64,000 bases of DNA. Source: an uncultured Alphaproteobacteria bacterium (GTDB lineage Bacteria > Pseudomonadota > Alphaproteobacteria > GCA-2731375). Position numbers and translations under genes: made by a program. The stretch lies in the NCBI GenBank assembly GCA_951812805.1, contig CATOSZ010000017.1, positions 1-64,000 of the forward strand. The letters run 5' to 3'. This document shows positions 17,114 to 26,606 of the stretch, piece after piece. The notes below the pieces were generated by a model. That model worked only from the letters and a program-made list of their open reading frames with translations, had not been told where the DNA came from and did no database searches. Within the stretch, counting starts at the first letter, position 1. Each line of letters opens with the position of its first letter.

Positions 17114-18087
17114 CGTTCCGGCTGGCCGTCGCGCTCATCGGTCTGCTCGCCGCCGCGCCTGCATCGGCGGGCGAGCGGGAAATCGAGGTGCCCGGGCCCG
17201 AGGGCCCGTTGAAAGGCGTGCTGACGCAGCCCGCGACGCCGACGAGGCCGCCCGTCGTTCTGGTCATACCGGGATCCGGCCCAACGGACCGCGACGGCAA
17301 CAACAGCTATGGCATCAAGGCCGCCCCCTACCGGCTCCTGGCGCGGGCGCTGGAACGGCGCGGGATCGCCACGTTGAGGATCGACAAACGCGGCCTGTTC
17401 TCCAGTCGAGCGGCGATCGCGGATGCGAATGCGGTACGCCTATCCGATTACGTCGACGACGTCGGTGCCTGGACAACGGCCCTTCGCCGCGAAGCCGGCG
17501 CCGAATGCGTCTGGCTGCTCGGCCACAGCGAAGGCGGATTGATCGCCCTGCTGGCGGCAAACCAGATGTCGGGCCTGTGCGGATTGCTCCTGGTCGCGAC
17601 GCCGGGGCGTCCGATGGGGGACATCCTACGCGAACAGCTCGGTCGCGACCCGGCGAACGCGCCATTGCTCGCGCAGGCCATGTGGGCCATCGAGGCTCTC
17701 GAAGCCGGACGCGAGGTCGACGACGCGGACTTGCACCCCGCATTGCGGCCGCTTTTCGCCAAGCCCGTACAAGGGTTTCTCATCGATCTCCTGGCCCGCG
17801 ATCCAGCCGATCTGGCGGCGCGCCTATCGCTGCCGATGTTGATTGTGCAGGGCCGGCGCGACCTCCAGGTGGGCGAGGTGGATGCCGCGCGCTTGAAGGC
17901 CGCCCGGCCCGGGCCCCATTTGGTCTTCATCGACGACATGAACCATGTGCTGAAGCCCGTTCCGCCCACCGGTGGCCGGCAAGCCAACCTCGCGGCCTAT
18001 GCCGATCCGGACCTGCCCCTTGCCGACGGCCTGGCCGGTGCCCTGGCAGACTTCATCGATGCGTCGAGGTCCGCTGGGAGCAAGTGA
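17110..18087 (+). CDS. Exported alpha/beta hydrolase
   Basis: 325 residues with an N-terminal signal peptide (FRLAVALIGLLAAAPASAG, cleavage after ASA near 21). The alpha/beta-hydrolase core has VVLVIPGSGPTDRDGN (oxyanion-side HG-like loop), the nucleophile elbow LLGHSEGGLIALL, the acid strand LPMLIVQGRRDLQVGEVDA, and the catalytic His in DDMNHVLKPV. This matches the S33/COG1073-type serine hydrolases that often carry such signal peptides. It overlaps the Fe-alcohol dehydrogenase by four bases. Likely periplasmic esterase or peptidase; substrate unknown. Confidence 0.85.
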   Translation: MTFRLAVALIGLLAAAPASAGEREIEVPGPEGPLKGVLTQPATPTRPPVVLVIPGSGPTDRDGNNSYGIKAAPYRLLARALERRGIATLRIDKRGLFSSRAAIADANAVRLSDYVDDVGAWTTALRREAGAECVWLLGHSEGGLIALLAANQMSGLCGLLLVATPGRPMGDILREQLGRDPANAPLLAQAMWAIEALEAGREVDDADLHPALRPLFAKPVQGFLIDLLARDPADLAARLSLPMLIVQGRRDLQVGEVDAARLKAARPGPHLVFIDDMNHVLKPVPPTGGRQANLAAYADPDLPLADGLAGALADFIDASRSAGSK

Positions 18088-18274
18088 CGGCGCCTTCCGG
18101 GCGACGAAATTTTGTTACGCGCCGGCCGGCTTGCGCGTTACCGCGTTGCCCGCCAGGTCCGGCTGCGAAAGGATCCTGCGTTTCCTTCAAGTCGTTGTTA
18201 TCCCGATTGTATCTCGGGTGAAGCAGGCTGACATTATGGAAATAACAGCCGCACGCGACCAAGGAGATGCGCCG

Positions 18275-19339
18275 ATGTCCGTGTTTTCCGCCCCCAGCTT
18301 CCGCGACCACGAAGAGGTGGTTTTCCACGCCGACCCCGAGGTCGGACTGAAGGCGATCATCGCCATTCACGACACCACACTCGGCCCGGCACTCGGCGGT
18401 TTGCGTATGTGGGACTACGGCGACGACGCGGCAGCGCTGGAGGATGCGCTGCGGCTCAGCCGGGGCATGACCTACAAGGCGGCGTTGGCCGGCCTGCACT
18501 ATGGCGGCGGCAAGGCGGTGATCATGGGCGATCCCGGGCGCGACAAGACGCCGGCGCTGCTGGCAAGCTTCGCAGACGCCGTCGAGGCGCTGGCCGGGCG
18601 CTATATCACCGCCGAGGACGTCGGCATCTCCACCGCCGATCTCGCCATCATCCGAAGCCGCACGAAACACGCGGCCGGCTATGCCGACGGCGGCAGCGGC
18701 GACCCCTCGCCCGTGACCGCCTGGGGCGTGTTCCACGCGATCCGGGCGGCGCTCGCCCATCGCTTCGGCGCCGACGGCCTCGAGGGGCGAACGGTGGCAG
18801 TCCAGGGGTTGGGCCATGTCGGCGCGCATCTCGTACGTTTCCTCAGCGAGGCCGGCGCCCGGGTGCTGGTCGCCGACATCGACCCGGCAAGAGTTGCCGC
18901 CATGGTCGCCACACTCGGTGCCGAGGCGGTGCCGGTCGAACAGATCCACAAGGTTCCGGCCGACGTCTTCGCGCCCTGCGCCCTCGGTGCCGGCTTGAAC
19001 GACACGACGATCCCCGAGCTCGGCGCGGCCATCGTCGCGGGCGCCGCCAACAACCAGCTGGCCGAGGGCCGGCACGGCGAGGTGCTGGCGGCACGCGGTA
19101 TCCTCTATGTGCCGGACTACGCGGCGAACGCCGGCGGTATCATCAACATCAACTACGAAGGCCCCGACTACGATGCCGAGGCCGCCTTCGCCCACGCCGC
19201 GCGGATCGGCGGCACGGTGCGTGAAATCCTGCGTCGCGCCGAGGCCGAAGGCCTGGCCACGAACAGGATCGCCGACCAGATCGCCGAAGCCCGTATCGCC
19301 GAGGCGCGGGCCGGCCGCGACCTGCGCCTTGCCGGTTAG
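18275..19339 (+). CDS. Glu/Leu/Phe/Val dehydrogenase (leucine dehydrogenase type)
   Basis: NAD-dependent amino acid dehydrogenase, 354 residues, reversibly deaminating a branched-chain or aromatic amino acid to its 2-oxo acid. Catalytic-domain motifs are LGGLRMWDYG, GMTYKAALAGLHYGGGKAVI (substrate Lys residues) and ITAEDVGISTADL (catalytic Asp). The NAD fold has VAVQGLGHVGAHLVRFL, and GAANNQLAEG and PDYAANAGGIININYE follow. The start at 18275 is set by AAGGAGA eight bases upstream; an in-frame ATG at 18236 lacks one. A short palindrome, CCCGA-N7-TCGGG (18202-18218), lies upstream. The stop codon overlaps that of the convergent DUF1489 gene. Confidence 0.92.
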   Translation: MSVFSAPSFRDHEEVVFHADPEVGLKAIIAIHDTTLGPALGGLRMWDYGDDAAALEDALRLSRGMTYKAALAGLHYGGGKAVIMGDPGRDKTPALLASFADAVEALAGRYITAEDVGISTADLAIIRSRTKHAAGYADGGSGDPSPVTAWGVFHAIRAALAHRFGADGLEGRTVAVQGLGHVGAHLVRFLSEAGARVLVADIDPARVAAMVATLGAEAVPVEQIHKVPADVFAPCALGAGLNDTTIPELGAAIVAGAANNQLAEGRHGEVLAARGILYVPDYAANAGGIININYEGPDYDAEAAFAHAARIGGTVREILRRAEAEGLATNRIADQIAEARIAEARAGRDLRLAG

Positions 19340-19785
19340 AGCAAGCCCAACTCGCGCAGTTCGGCCGCCAGTTCCGCCGGCAACTCGTCGGCCTCGCCGC
19401 CCGCGCGCAGGTCCCGCGGCGAGTCTTTGATTTCGAGGTAGCGCCAGCCCTGGTGCGGGCGACGGGCCTGCAGCTCGGTGCGGATCAACCCCGGCTCGAG
19501 AACCAGGGCGCAACGCTTGGTGCCGGCGGGCGGGTCGAGCAGGTCGATGCGCCGGATGGGCTGGCGCGCACGCACGAACCCTTTGATGATCCAGAACATC
19601 GAGCCGCCGGCCAGCACCTCGTCCGTGCGACGCGGCGGATGGCGCGTTAGATGCACGATTTCCACCGCCTCGCCCCGCCGCCGGCGGGTCGCGAGCCGGG
19701 CTTCCTGCAACGCGGCGAGCGCATCGAGGTTTTCGATGCCAACGGACAGTTTCAGCAGATTGACGTGCTCCGGCGCCTTTCCCAT
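19336..19785 (-). CDS. DUF1489-family protein
   Basis: 149 residues, resembling the DUF1489 family, which is widespread in alphaproteobacteria and of unknown function. Seen are HVNLLKLSVGIENLDALAALQ, VHLTRHPPRRTDEVLAGGSMFWIIKG and QGWRYLEIKDSPRDL. The start at 19785 was chosen by conservation of the N-terminus MGKAPEHVNLLK; an upstream ATG at 19836 would overlap the rhodanese gene. It lies directly downstream of that gene on the same strand, 10 bases apart, so the two are probably cotranscribed. Confidence 0.85.
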   Translation of the reverse strand: MGKAPEHVNLLKLSVGIENLDALAALQEARLATRRRRGEAVEIVHLTRHPPRRTDEVLAGGSMFWIIKGFVRARQPIRRIDLLDPPAGTKRCALVLEPGLIRTELQARRPHQGWRYLEIKDSPRDLRAGGEADELPAELAAELRELGLL

Positions 19786-19795
19786 CGCCGCCCGC

Positions 19796-20173
19796 TCACC
19801 CCTCCTCGATCTCGAAGCCGGCGTCGAGCCAGTCATCGAAGGCGCCGACGTTGAGGGCGGTTTCGTAACCCATGTCGAGCAGGAACTTACCGCCGAGCGC
19901 CGAGCGGGCGCCCGCCGCGCAATAGAGGACGATCACCCGGTCCTTGGCGAAGGCGGGATCATGCCCGTCGCCACCAACCTCGGCGCGGGCCATCAATTCG
20001 GAGAGCGGCACGTTCACCGCGCCCTTGGCCTTGCCGGTCATGGCGATTTCATGCGCCTCGCGAACATCGACCAGAAGCGCGTTGTCCTCTTCGATCCGTC
20101 GCACCGCCTCGTCGGGGCGGATCATCGGCACGGAGGCCATCGCGTCGCGCATCATGTCTTGAATGTTGGCCAC
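19796..20173 (-). CDS. Rhodanese-like single-domain protein
   Basis: 125 residues forming one rhodanese domain, a sulfur carrier/transferase fold. Seen are LLVDVREAHEIAMTGKAKGAVNVPL (the VREAxE/GxI/NVPL pattern) and the active-site loop VLYCAAGARSALGG with the persulfide Cys at about 85, followed by MGYETALNVGAFDDWLDAG. The catalytic Cys is present, so it is likely active. No signal peptide, so it is cytoplasmic. It is followed by the DUF1489 gene and divergent from an enoyl-CoA hydratase gene. Confidence 0.9.
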   Translation of the reverse strand: MANIQDMMRDAMASVPMIRPDEAVRRIEEDNALLVDVREAHEIAMTGKAKGAVNVPLSELMARAEVGGDGHDPAFAKDRVIVLYCAAGARSALGGKFLLDMGYETALNVGAFDDWLDAGFEIEEG

Positions 20174-20304
20174 GGCCAGCCGCTCCTCTTCGTTTTGCGA
20201 GGGGCAATCCTATCGCCTGCGGCGCGGGGACTCCATTGACTTTCGCCGTCCATCGGATAGCAAAGACGTGAAATCGGCGAATTTTTTGCGCGGGGAGAGA
20301 CGCG

Positions 20305-21090
20305 ATGAACCAGGCATCCACCTATCTCGAGCGGCACGGCGAAATCGGCGTCATCGTGCTGAACCGGCCGGAGAAGCTGAACGCGCTCAACGAAGAGGTC
20401 TGGGCCGGCGTCGCCCGTCATGCGGACGAAGTGGCGAACGATCCGACACTCAAGGTCATGATCCTGCGCGGCGTGAACGAACGCGCCTTCGCCGCCGGCG
20501 CCGATATCGCCGAGTTCCCCAAGGTGCATGCGACGCCGGAGGCGGCGAAGGCCTATCACGGCGCGATCCAGCAGACCTACAACGCCGTCGCCAACATGAA
20601 CAAGCCGACCATCGCACTGGTGCAGGGGATCTGTTTCGGCGGCGGCTGCGCCCTGGCACTCTGTTGTGACATGCGCTACGCCGACACCACCTCGCGCTTC
20701 TGCATTCCACCGGCCAAGCTCGGCATCGCCTACTCCTTCGGCGAGACCAAGCGCCTGCACGACCTGGTCGGCCCCGCCAAGACCAAGGAAATGCTGCTCG
20801 GCGCCAAGGTCATCCAGGCGGAAGAGGCGCTGACCTGCGGCCTGGCCACCCGCCTGTTCGAACCGGAAGACGTCGTGACGGAGACGATGGCGTTCGCCGA
20901 ACAGCTCTGCAATCTCTCGCAATTCTCCATCCGCACGATCAACCAGGTGGTCAAGACCATCACCGCCGGCGCCGACGAGTCGACGCCCTCCCTGAACGAG
21001 ATGATCATGAGCGGCTTCGAAGGCGAAGACTACCGCGAAGGCCGCGGCGCCTTCCTCGAAAAGCGCAAGGCGAAGTTCAGCTATCGTTGA
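20305..21090 (+). CDS. Enoyl-CoA hydratase/isomerase family protein
   Basis: Crotonase-fold enzyme, 261 residues, acting on acyl-CoA thioesters in beta-oxidation or a related pathway. Seen are VLNRPEKLNALNEEVW, the CoA-binding/oxyanion segment ERAFAAGADIAEF, and the second oxyanion region ALVQGICFGGGCALALCCDM. In standard hydratases a Glu follows a little after GGGxELAL; here the sequence CALALCCDMRYAD lacks the usual Glu at that first position, so hydratase chemistry is not assured. The C-terminal SEGFEGEDYREGRGAF-type region (here MSGFEGEDYREG) is typical. GGGGAGAG lies upstream of the ATG. Confidence 0.88.
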   Translation: MNQASTYLERHGEIGVIVLNRPEKLNALNEEVWAGVARHADEVANDPTLKVMILRGVNERAFAAGADIAEFPKVHATPEAAKAYHGAIQQTYNAVANMNKPTIALVQGICFGGGCALALCCDMRYADTTSRFCIPPAKLGIAYSFGETKRLHDLVGPAKTKEMLLGAKVIQAEEALTCGLATRLFEPEDVVTETMAFAEQLCNLSQFSIRTINQVVKTITAGADESTPSLNEMIMSGFEGEDYREGRGAFLEKRKAKFSYR

Positions 21091-21160
21091 GTCGACCGGG
21101 TCTCATCGGCGTTGAACACCGGCGGATCCGCCTGACCCTTCGAACGGCAAGTCTGCTTCG

Positions 21161-22477
21161 CTATTCCGGCAAGCCGATGGACGGTAGCACCGCCTCGGCG
21201 GCGGCGGCGATGTCGAGCAGGCGGCGGTCGGCGCCGGGGGCCGCCGTCAGTTGCAGGGACATTGGCAGGCCGGCCGATGACAGGCCCATGGGCAGGCTGA
21301 TCGACGGCGCGCCCGCGAAGTTGGCGAGCCCCGTCAAATCGGCCTGATTGACCGGAACCTCGGCCCCGAAGGGGAAGGCCACCTGGGCCGCGGCCGGCGC
21401 GGCGACCACGTCGACCTCGCCCAGCAAGGCGGTGAAATCGCGGGCAGAGCGGCGCACCGTGATGGCGGCGCGGGCCAGGCGCGGTGCGGCGACGTCGCGG
21501 CCGTATTCCAGCATCTTCAGGAATTCGCCCGAGTAGGCCTCGCGCCGCTGGACGATACCGCTTTCATGCAGCACCCAGCCTTCCGCCTCGATCACCACGA
21601 GGCCCGCGCGGCAGGCCCCGCGCGGATCGTAGCCGGCGAGCGTGTGCGTCTCCACACCCGCGCCGGCGCCCGAGAGACGGGTGAGCGCGGCGGCGAAGCC
21701 CGCCTGGATGTCCGGCTCGATCTCGACGCTGTCGTAGTTCGCCAGGGTGGCGACGCGCAGGCCCGCGAGTTCGGCCGCGAGGGGCGGGCCGACGCGGGTT
21801 CCGGTCATGCCGTCCAGCATCAGCCCCGCGTCCGCCACCCGGCGGGTGAGCGGGCCGACATGGTCCAGGCCGTCGGTCAACAGATGGACGCCGTCGTTCG
21901 AAATCACGCCGAAGCTCGGCTTCAGGCCGACGACGCCGCAATAGGCGGCCGGCAGCCGGACCGAGCCCATGGTATCGCTGCCGAGCGTCGCCGCGGCGAG
22001 GCGCCCGGCCACCGCCGCGCCGGAACCGCCGCTGGAGCCCGCCGCCCAGGGGTTCTCGGTGCGGCCGTGGTGCGGGTTGTCGGTGGTGGCGCCAAGCGCG
22101 CCCTCGTGCATGTTCAGCTTGCCGAGGACGACGGCGCCGGCCGCCCTGAGCTTGGCGACGACGTCCGCGTCGCGCGCCGCCATCACGCCGTGGGCGAAGC
22201 CGTTGGTGGTGACGACGCCCGCGACGTCGATATTGTCCTTGATGGCGATCGGCACGCCGTCGAGGGGGCCGAGCCGCGCACCGTCCCGCGCCCGGGCCGC
22301 CGACGCCTCGGCATCGCTGCGCGCCTGCCCGTCGGTCCGTGCCAGATAGGCGTGAATTCGCCCCTCCTCCGCCGCGATCCGCGCTTCGTAGGCGGCCAGC
22401 AGTTCGACCGCGTCGAAGTCGCCCGCGGCCAGCCCGTCACCGGCCGCGGTCAGGGTCAGTTGGGTGAGATCGGTCAT
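21161..22477 (-). CDS. Amidase (amidase signature family)
   Basis: 438 residues of the Ser-cisSer-Lys amidase family, hydrolysing an amide bond. Motifs are GVPIAIKDNIDVAG (catalytic Lys about 80), the Gly/Ser loop AAGSSGGSGAAVAG (148-152) and GSDTMGSVRLPAAYCG with the nucleophile Ser near 172. The usual DTGGS reads DTMGS, an uncommon but probably tolerated change. The start at 22477 shares bases with the stop of the upstream ligase gene (TGATG arrangement). It is third in a minus-strand operon with an MmgE/PrpD protein and an acyl-CoA ligase, which suggests breakdown of an amide- or lactone-like compound. Confidence 0.9.
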   Translation of the reverse strand: MTDLTQLTLTAAGDGLAAGDFDAVELLAAYEARIAAEEGRIHAYLARTDGQARSDAEASAARARDGARLGPLDGVPIAIKDNIDVAGVVTTNGFAHGVMAARDADVVAKLRAAGAVVLGKLNMHEGALGATTDNPHHGRTENPWAAGSSGGSGAAVAGRLAAATLGSDTMGSVRLPAAYCGVVGLKPSFGVISNDGVHLLTDGLDHVGPLTRRVADAGLMLDGMTGTRVGPPLAAELAGLRVATLANYDSVEIEPDIQAGFAAALTRLSGAGAGVETHTLAGYDPRGACRAGLVVIEAEGWVLHESGIVQRREAYSGEFLKMLEYGRDVAAPRLARAAITVRRSARDFTALLGEVDVVAAPAAAQVAFPFGAEVPVNQADLTGLANFAGAPSISLPMGLSSAGLPMSLQLTAAPGADRRLLDIAAAAEAVLPSIGLPE

Positions 22478-23847
22478 CACGTCCTCTCGTCGATGAGGCG
22501 GATCGGCTTTTGCCGCCGCTCGATTTCCGTCGCCGCCGCCGTCGCGCCGGGGGCTACCAGCGCCACGTCCAGGCGGACGCCGAGCTTGCGGCGCAGCAGC
22601 TCGGCCAACGCCTCGGTGAGCGCCGGGCCGGCGCCTTCGCGCACCTCGACCTCCACGGTCATGTCCTCGCGGCCGCCGGCCTGGCGCAGGCGGCAGACAT
22701 ACTCGCCGGTGGCCGCGGGATGTTCCGCCAGATGGGCGCCGATCGCCGTCGGATAGACGTTGATGCCGCGCAGCTTGACCATGTTGTCGCTGCGGCCCTG
22801 GAAGCCGGCGATGCGGCGGAACGGCAGGCCGAGCGGCGACTCGCCGGGCAGAATGGCCGAGACGTCGTTGGTGTCGAAGCGGATGATCGGATAGATCGTG
22901 TCTTTGAAGAGGACGGTATCGCAGATGTTGCCAGCCTCGCCGGCCGCCACGGGCGCGCCGGTTTCGGGCTCCAGGATCTCGACGATATGGGCGTCCTCCC
23001 AGAGGTGGAGGCCTTCGTGGTCCGGTCCTTCGGCCGCCAGGATCCCGGTATCGCCGACGCCGTACCAGTCGAAGATCTCCGCCCCGCCCCAACTGGCCGA
23101 TATCGCCGCCCGGTCCTCCTGGCCGATGTGGCCGGAGATCATCCGGATCGATAAATCCTCCGCCGGGTCGAGGCCCAACTCGCCGGCCACCTCGGCCAGG
23201 CGCTTGAGATAGTCGACGAAGCCGACGATCACCGTCGCGCCGAAGCGGCGCATCAGCTCGACCTGCTGTTCCGATCGGGTCTCGAGGCCGGTGCCGGCCG
23301 GGAGCAGCAGGCTGTTGGTGAAATGCAGCACGGCCTCGCGGATGTAGTGGCCGCCGTTCACCATGCCGAAGCCGTAGACGGAGTGGATCACGTCCTCGGG
23401 CCGCAGACCCTGGAAGAGATAGGCGCGGGCCAGCAGCAGGTTCTGCAACTCCCGGTCCGCGGCGCCGAAGAACAGCGGTTGCGGCGCCCCCGTCGTCCCG
23501 CTGGTGGTGTGCAGCACCACGTTGAAGCGGGCCGGGTCCATGCCGTGATAGTCGCCGAAGGGCGGATGGCGCTCGACGCTCGCCATCAGGTGCGACTTGG
23601 AGAAACGCGGCAGCTTTTCGAGATCGTCGAGGCCCCGGATATCGCCCGGTTCGATGCCGGCGTTGCCCCAATGGCGCTGGTAGAACGGCACCTCCCAGGC
23701 CCGCTGGACGATGCGGACGAAGCGTGTCTCCTGCAGGGCGCGCAGCGCGTCCCGGCTCAACCCCCGGCCCCAGGTGAGAAAATCCTCACCCGTCGGGTAG
23801 GCCGCCAGCAGGCCCTTGGCGTCGACCTCGTCGAAATAGCCGGGCAT
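22477..23847 (-). CDS. Phenylacetate-CoA ligase-like AMP-binding enzyme
   Basis: Adenylate-forming enzyme of the PaaK type, 456 residues, activating a carboxylic acid to its CoA thioester. Seen are LPRFSKSHLMASVE, the ATP loop VVLHTTSGTTGAPQPLFFG, and the C-terminal RIAGFQGRSDNMVKLRGINVYPTAI that holds the hinge and family signature. PaaK homologues act on aromatic acids, but the substrate is not clear. It overlaps both neighbours by one or a few bases in the order MmgE/PrpD, ligase, amidase. The amidase might release the acid that this enzyme activates, which is inference. Confidence 0.87.
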   Translation of the reverse strand: MPGYFDEVDAKGLLAAYPTGEDFLTWGRGLSRDALRALQETRFVRIVQRAWEVPFYQRHWGNAGIEPGDIRGLDDLEKLPRFSKSHLMASVERHPPFGDYHGMDPARFNVVLHTTSGTTGAPQPLFFGAADRELQNLLLARAYLFQGLRPEDVIHSVYGFGMVNGGHYIREAVLHFTNSLLLPAGTGLETRSEQQVELMRRFGATVIVGFVDYLKRLAEVAGELGLDPAEDLSIRMISGHIGQEDRAAISASWGGAEIFDWYGVGDTGILAAEGPDHEGLHLWEDAHIVEILEPETGAPVAAGEAGNICDTVLFKDTIYPIIRFDTNDVSAILPGESPLGLPFRRIAGFQGRSDNMVKLRGINVYPTAIGAHLAEHPAATGEYVCRLRQAGGREDMTVEVEVREGAGPALTEALAELLRRKLGVRLDVALVAPGATAAATEIERRQKPIRLIDERT

Positions 23848-25205
23848 CAGGGCACCATCAGGTCGACGAAGCCGCCGACGTCGCTTTCGTCCTCCAGCGC
23901 GTCGACGCGGGCGATCAGCGCCTCCGCATTCGCGGGGTCGAGCGGGCGGAGCGCGGTGGCCCAGTTGCGGCGGAACTTGTCGAGATGGGCCTCGCGCGTC
24001 ATCGGCTTGGCCGGATTGCCGTAAACGACCTCGATGCGTTTCGACAGCGTTCGCCCGTCCTTCAGCGTCATGTCGACCTCGACCGGGTGCAGGGCGTTGG
24101 GATCGGGATTGTCGTCGATCACCACGTCGAAGCGTCGCGCCAGCGCCAGGGATTCGCCATCGCGCAACAACGGTTCGGAGAAATCCTCGACACTGATCGC
24201 ACCCTTGATCAGCAGCCGTGCCGCGACATAGCGCACGCAGAGCCGGGCGTAGTTCGGGATCATGTCGTCCGCCACCGGCCGGCCGACCAGATGGTTCGTG
24301 AGCGCGGGCACCCGCGCCTCGACATGTTCCACGTCGCCCGCCTCGAAGCCGTGCTCGGCCTGCAGCTCCATCACTGCGTCGACCACGCCGTGGGTCGCCC
24401 GCCCGCTCGGGAACGGCTTGTGCGCGACCTCGGCCAGGCGCCAGGTACGGCCGACCTCCGGCAGGATCGAGGGCATGTCGTGCGCGGCCTCGATCAGGTT
24501 GAGATAGCCGAAGGGACCCTCGATGATCGCCTTCGGGCCGTCCAGGCCGCGGGCCGCCATGTCGCAGGCGACGACGGCGTTGCGCGCGTTGAAGCCGATC
24601 TGCATGCCGAGCACGATGGAGCCTTCGGTATGGGCCTGCATGGTGCCGCAGACCTGGGCGTAGGCGATGCTCATGGCGTTGATGAGCGTATCGCGGTCGA
24701 AACCCCGCACCTTGCCGATGCCCGCCGCGGCGGCGAGCGCCCCGGCCGTCGCCGGGCGGAAGAAACGCAAGCCCGAGGTCGTCGCGACGCCCAGGTGGCA
24801 GGCGACGTCGACACCGAGCGCGGCGGCCAGCATCAAGTCCTTGCCGGAAACGCCGCCCGCACGCTCGGCATAGGCCATGGTGGCGGCCAGCAGCACGGTC
24901 ATGGGGTGGATGACGGCGGCCTCGTGCACGCAGTCGAACTCGGCGTTGTGGATCTGGTAGCCGTTGCAGAGCGCGGCGGCCGGCGCCGGCAGGCGGGCGC
25001 CATGGCCCCAGACCCGCGCATCGTCGCCCGCGCCCGAAAGCGCCTGCATCTCGACCAGCTCTTCCACCCAGGGCCCGCCACTGCCGGCGATGCCGACGCC
25101 GAGGGTATCGAGGATGTAGATCCGCGCGGCACGCGCCACCGCGTCGGGAAGATCCTCGTAGCGGGTGGAAACGATGTGCTCGGCAATCGGGAAGATGGCG
25201 TCCAT
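23847..25205 (-). CDS. MmgE/PrpD family protein
   Basis: 452 residues of the MmgE/PrpD (2-methylcitrate dehydratase-like) family. Seen are YILDTLGVGIAGSGGPWVEEL, AALCNGYQIHNAEFDCVHEAAVIHP-type segments, and KPFPSGRATHGVVDAVMEL. PrpD dehydrates 2-methylcitrate, but most MmgE/PrpD paralogues outside prp operons act on unknown or other substrates. No other propionate-pathway genes (prpB, prpC) are here. First gene of a minus-strand operon, divergent from a CoA-transferase gene across about 100 bases, which may share regulation. Confidence 0.88.
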   Translation of the reverse strand: MDAIFPIAEHIVSTRYEDLPDAVARAARIYILDTLGVGIAGSGGPWVEELVEMQALSGAGDDARVWGHGARLPAPAAALCNGYQIHNAEFDCVHEAAVIHPMTVLLAATMAYAERAGGVSGKDLMLAAALGVDVACHLGVATTSGLRFFRPATAGALAAAAGIGKVRGFDRDTLINAMSIAYAQVCGTMQAHTEGSIVLGMQIGFNARNAVVACDMAARGLDGPKAIIEGPFGYLNLIEAAHDMPSILPEVGRTWRLAEVAHKPFPSGRATHGVVDAVMELQAEHGFEAGDVEHVEARVPALTNHLVGRPVADDMIPNYARLCVRYVAARLLIKGAISVEDFSEPLLRDGESLALARRFDVVIDDNPDPNALHPVEVDMTLKDGRTLSKRIEVVYGNPAKPMTREAHLDKFRRNWATALRPLDPANAEALIARVDALEDESDVGGFVDLMVP

Positions 25206-25306
25206 GTTCGGGTCCGTCCGCGGTTCCTGGGGATTTGGGCCCCGTGGATTTCGGGCCGGCGTTACCTTAGCATGCGCCGCCCTCTCCCCACCACGGACCC
25301 GCCCTC

Positions 25307-26590
25307 ATGACCAAGACGATTTCGCCCGCCGATCTCGCCGGCCTCCTGAAGCCCGGCATGACCGTGTTCGTCCAAGGCGCGACGGGGGAGCCGACGGTGC
25401 TCATCCAGGCGCTGGCCGACGCGCCGGAGGCGAGCCGGGGGGTGCACTACGTCGGCTGCTTTCTCGCCGGCGTGAACCAGTCCGATCCCGCCGGCTTCCA
25501 TCCCGAGGCATCGGGCACCGCCTTCTTCGTCTACGGCCCCTTCGAGGACAGCTTCAACGCCGGCAAGCTGCGCCTGGTGCCGGCCGGCTACCGCTCGATC
25601 TATGCCTATCTGGAACGGCTGGAGCGCATCGACCTGGCGCTGATCCAGACCAGCCCGCCGGACGCCGACGGCGACTACACGCTCGGTTTCGCGGTCGACT
25701 TCCAGCCGGCGGTGCTGGCGCGGGCCGCCTGCGTCGTCGCCGAGGTCAACCACCGGATGCCGACACTCGCCGGATCGGTGAAGGTGCCGGCCGCGGATGT
25801 CGACTATGCGGTCGAAACGGACCGTCCGGTCCTCAGCCTGGACACCGGCGAACTGGGCGAGGTGGCGGAGCGGATCGGGCACAACGTCGCCGGCCTGGTC
25901 GACGACGGCGCGGTCATCCAGATCGGCATCGGCAAGCTGCCGGCGGCGATCCTGAAGGCGCTCGACGGCAAGCGTGATCTCGGCCTGCAAGGCGGCATGG
26001 TCGCCGACGGCTGCATCGAGCTGGTCGAGAAGGGCGTGTTGACCGGGCGGCTGAAGACGGTGGAGCCGGACCGCATGGTCTGCGGCTGCGCCCTCGGCTC
26101 GACCCGGCTTTACGACTGGCTGGCGGAGCGCGACGACGTGCTCTACCGCCCGGCGAGCTACACGCACGAGACCCGGGTGATCGGCGAGGTCGACAATTTC
26201 TTCTCGATCAACTCGGTGCTGGAGGTCGATCTGCTCGGCCAGGCCAACGCGGAGATGCTGGCGGGCCGCCAGGTCAGCGGTACCGGCGGGCTGATGGACT
26301 TCGTGCGCGGCGCCCGCATGTCGCGCGGTGGCAAGTCGATCCTGGCGATCGAATCCACGGCTGCACGTGGCCGCTTCTCGCGGATCGTCCCGCGCATCGG
26401 CGCCGACGGCGTGGTCAGCTGCGCGCGCGGCGACATCGACCATGTGGTGACCGAGCACGGTGTGGCGGACCTGCGCGACAAATCATTGGGCGAACGGGCC
26501 GACGCGCTGATCGCCATCGCCGATCCCGCCTTCCAGGACGACCTCGCCGCCGCCTGGCGCGAAACGCAAGGCGCCAAGCGCTGGGCCTGA
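25307..26590 (+). CDS. Acetyl-CoA hydrolase/CoA-transferase family protein
   Basis: 427 residues of the class I CoA-transferase family that includes acetyl-CoA hydrolase and 4-hydroxybutyrate CoA-transferase. The N-terminal half contains VFVQGATGEPTVLIQAL, and the likely catalytic Glu region is CVVAEVNHRMPTL. The C-terminal half has VIQIGIGKLPAAILKAL, NFFSINSVLEVDLLGQANAE, SGTGGLMDFVRGARMSRGGKSILAI and VTEHGVADLRDKS, all typical. It is divergent from the MmgE/PrpD operon and may exchange CoA onto the same acid. It ends 16 bases before the convergent guaA. Confidence 0.88.
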   Translation: MTKTISPADLAGLLKPGMTVFVQGATGEPTVLIQALADAPEASRGVHYVGCFLAGVNQSDPAGFHPEASGTAFFVYGPFEDSFNAGKLRLVPAGYRSIYAYLERLERIDLALIQTSPPDADGDYTLGFAVDFQPAVLARAACVVAEVNHRMPTLAGSVKVPAADVDYAVETDRPVLSLDTGELGEVAERIGHNVAGLVDDGAVIQIGIGKLPAAILKALDGKRDLGLQGGMVADGCIELVEKGVLTGRLKTVEPDRMVCGCALGSTRLYDWLAERDDVLYRPASYTHETRVIGEVDNFFSINSVLEVDLLGQANAEMLAGRQVSGTGGLMDFVRGARMSRGGKSILAIESTAARGRFSRIVPRIGADGVVSCARGDIDHVVTEHGVADLRDKSLGERADALIAIADPAFQDDLAAAWRETQGAKRWA

Positions 26591-26606
26591 GCGAGCGGGT
26601 CGCGCC

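Noticed and set aside
18202-18218. Operator or terminator CCCGA-N7-TCGGG ahead of the amino acid dehydrogenase
   Set aside because: Five-base arms are common by chance in GC-rich DNA and there is no adjacent regulator.
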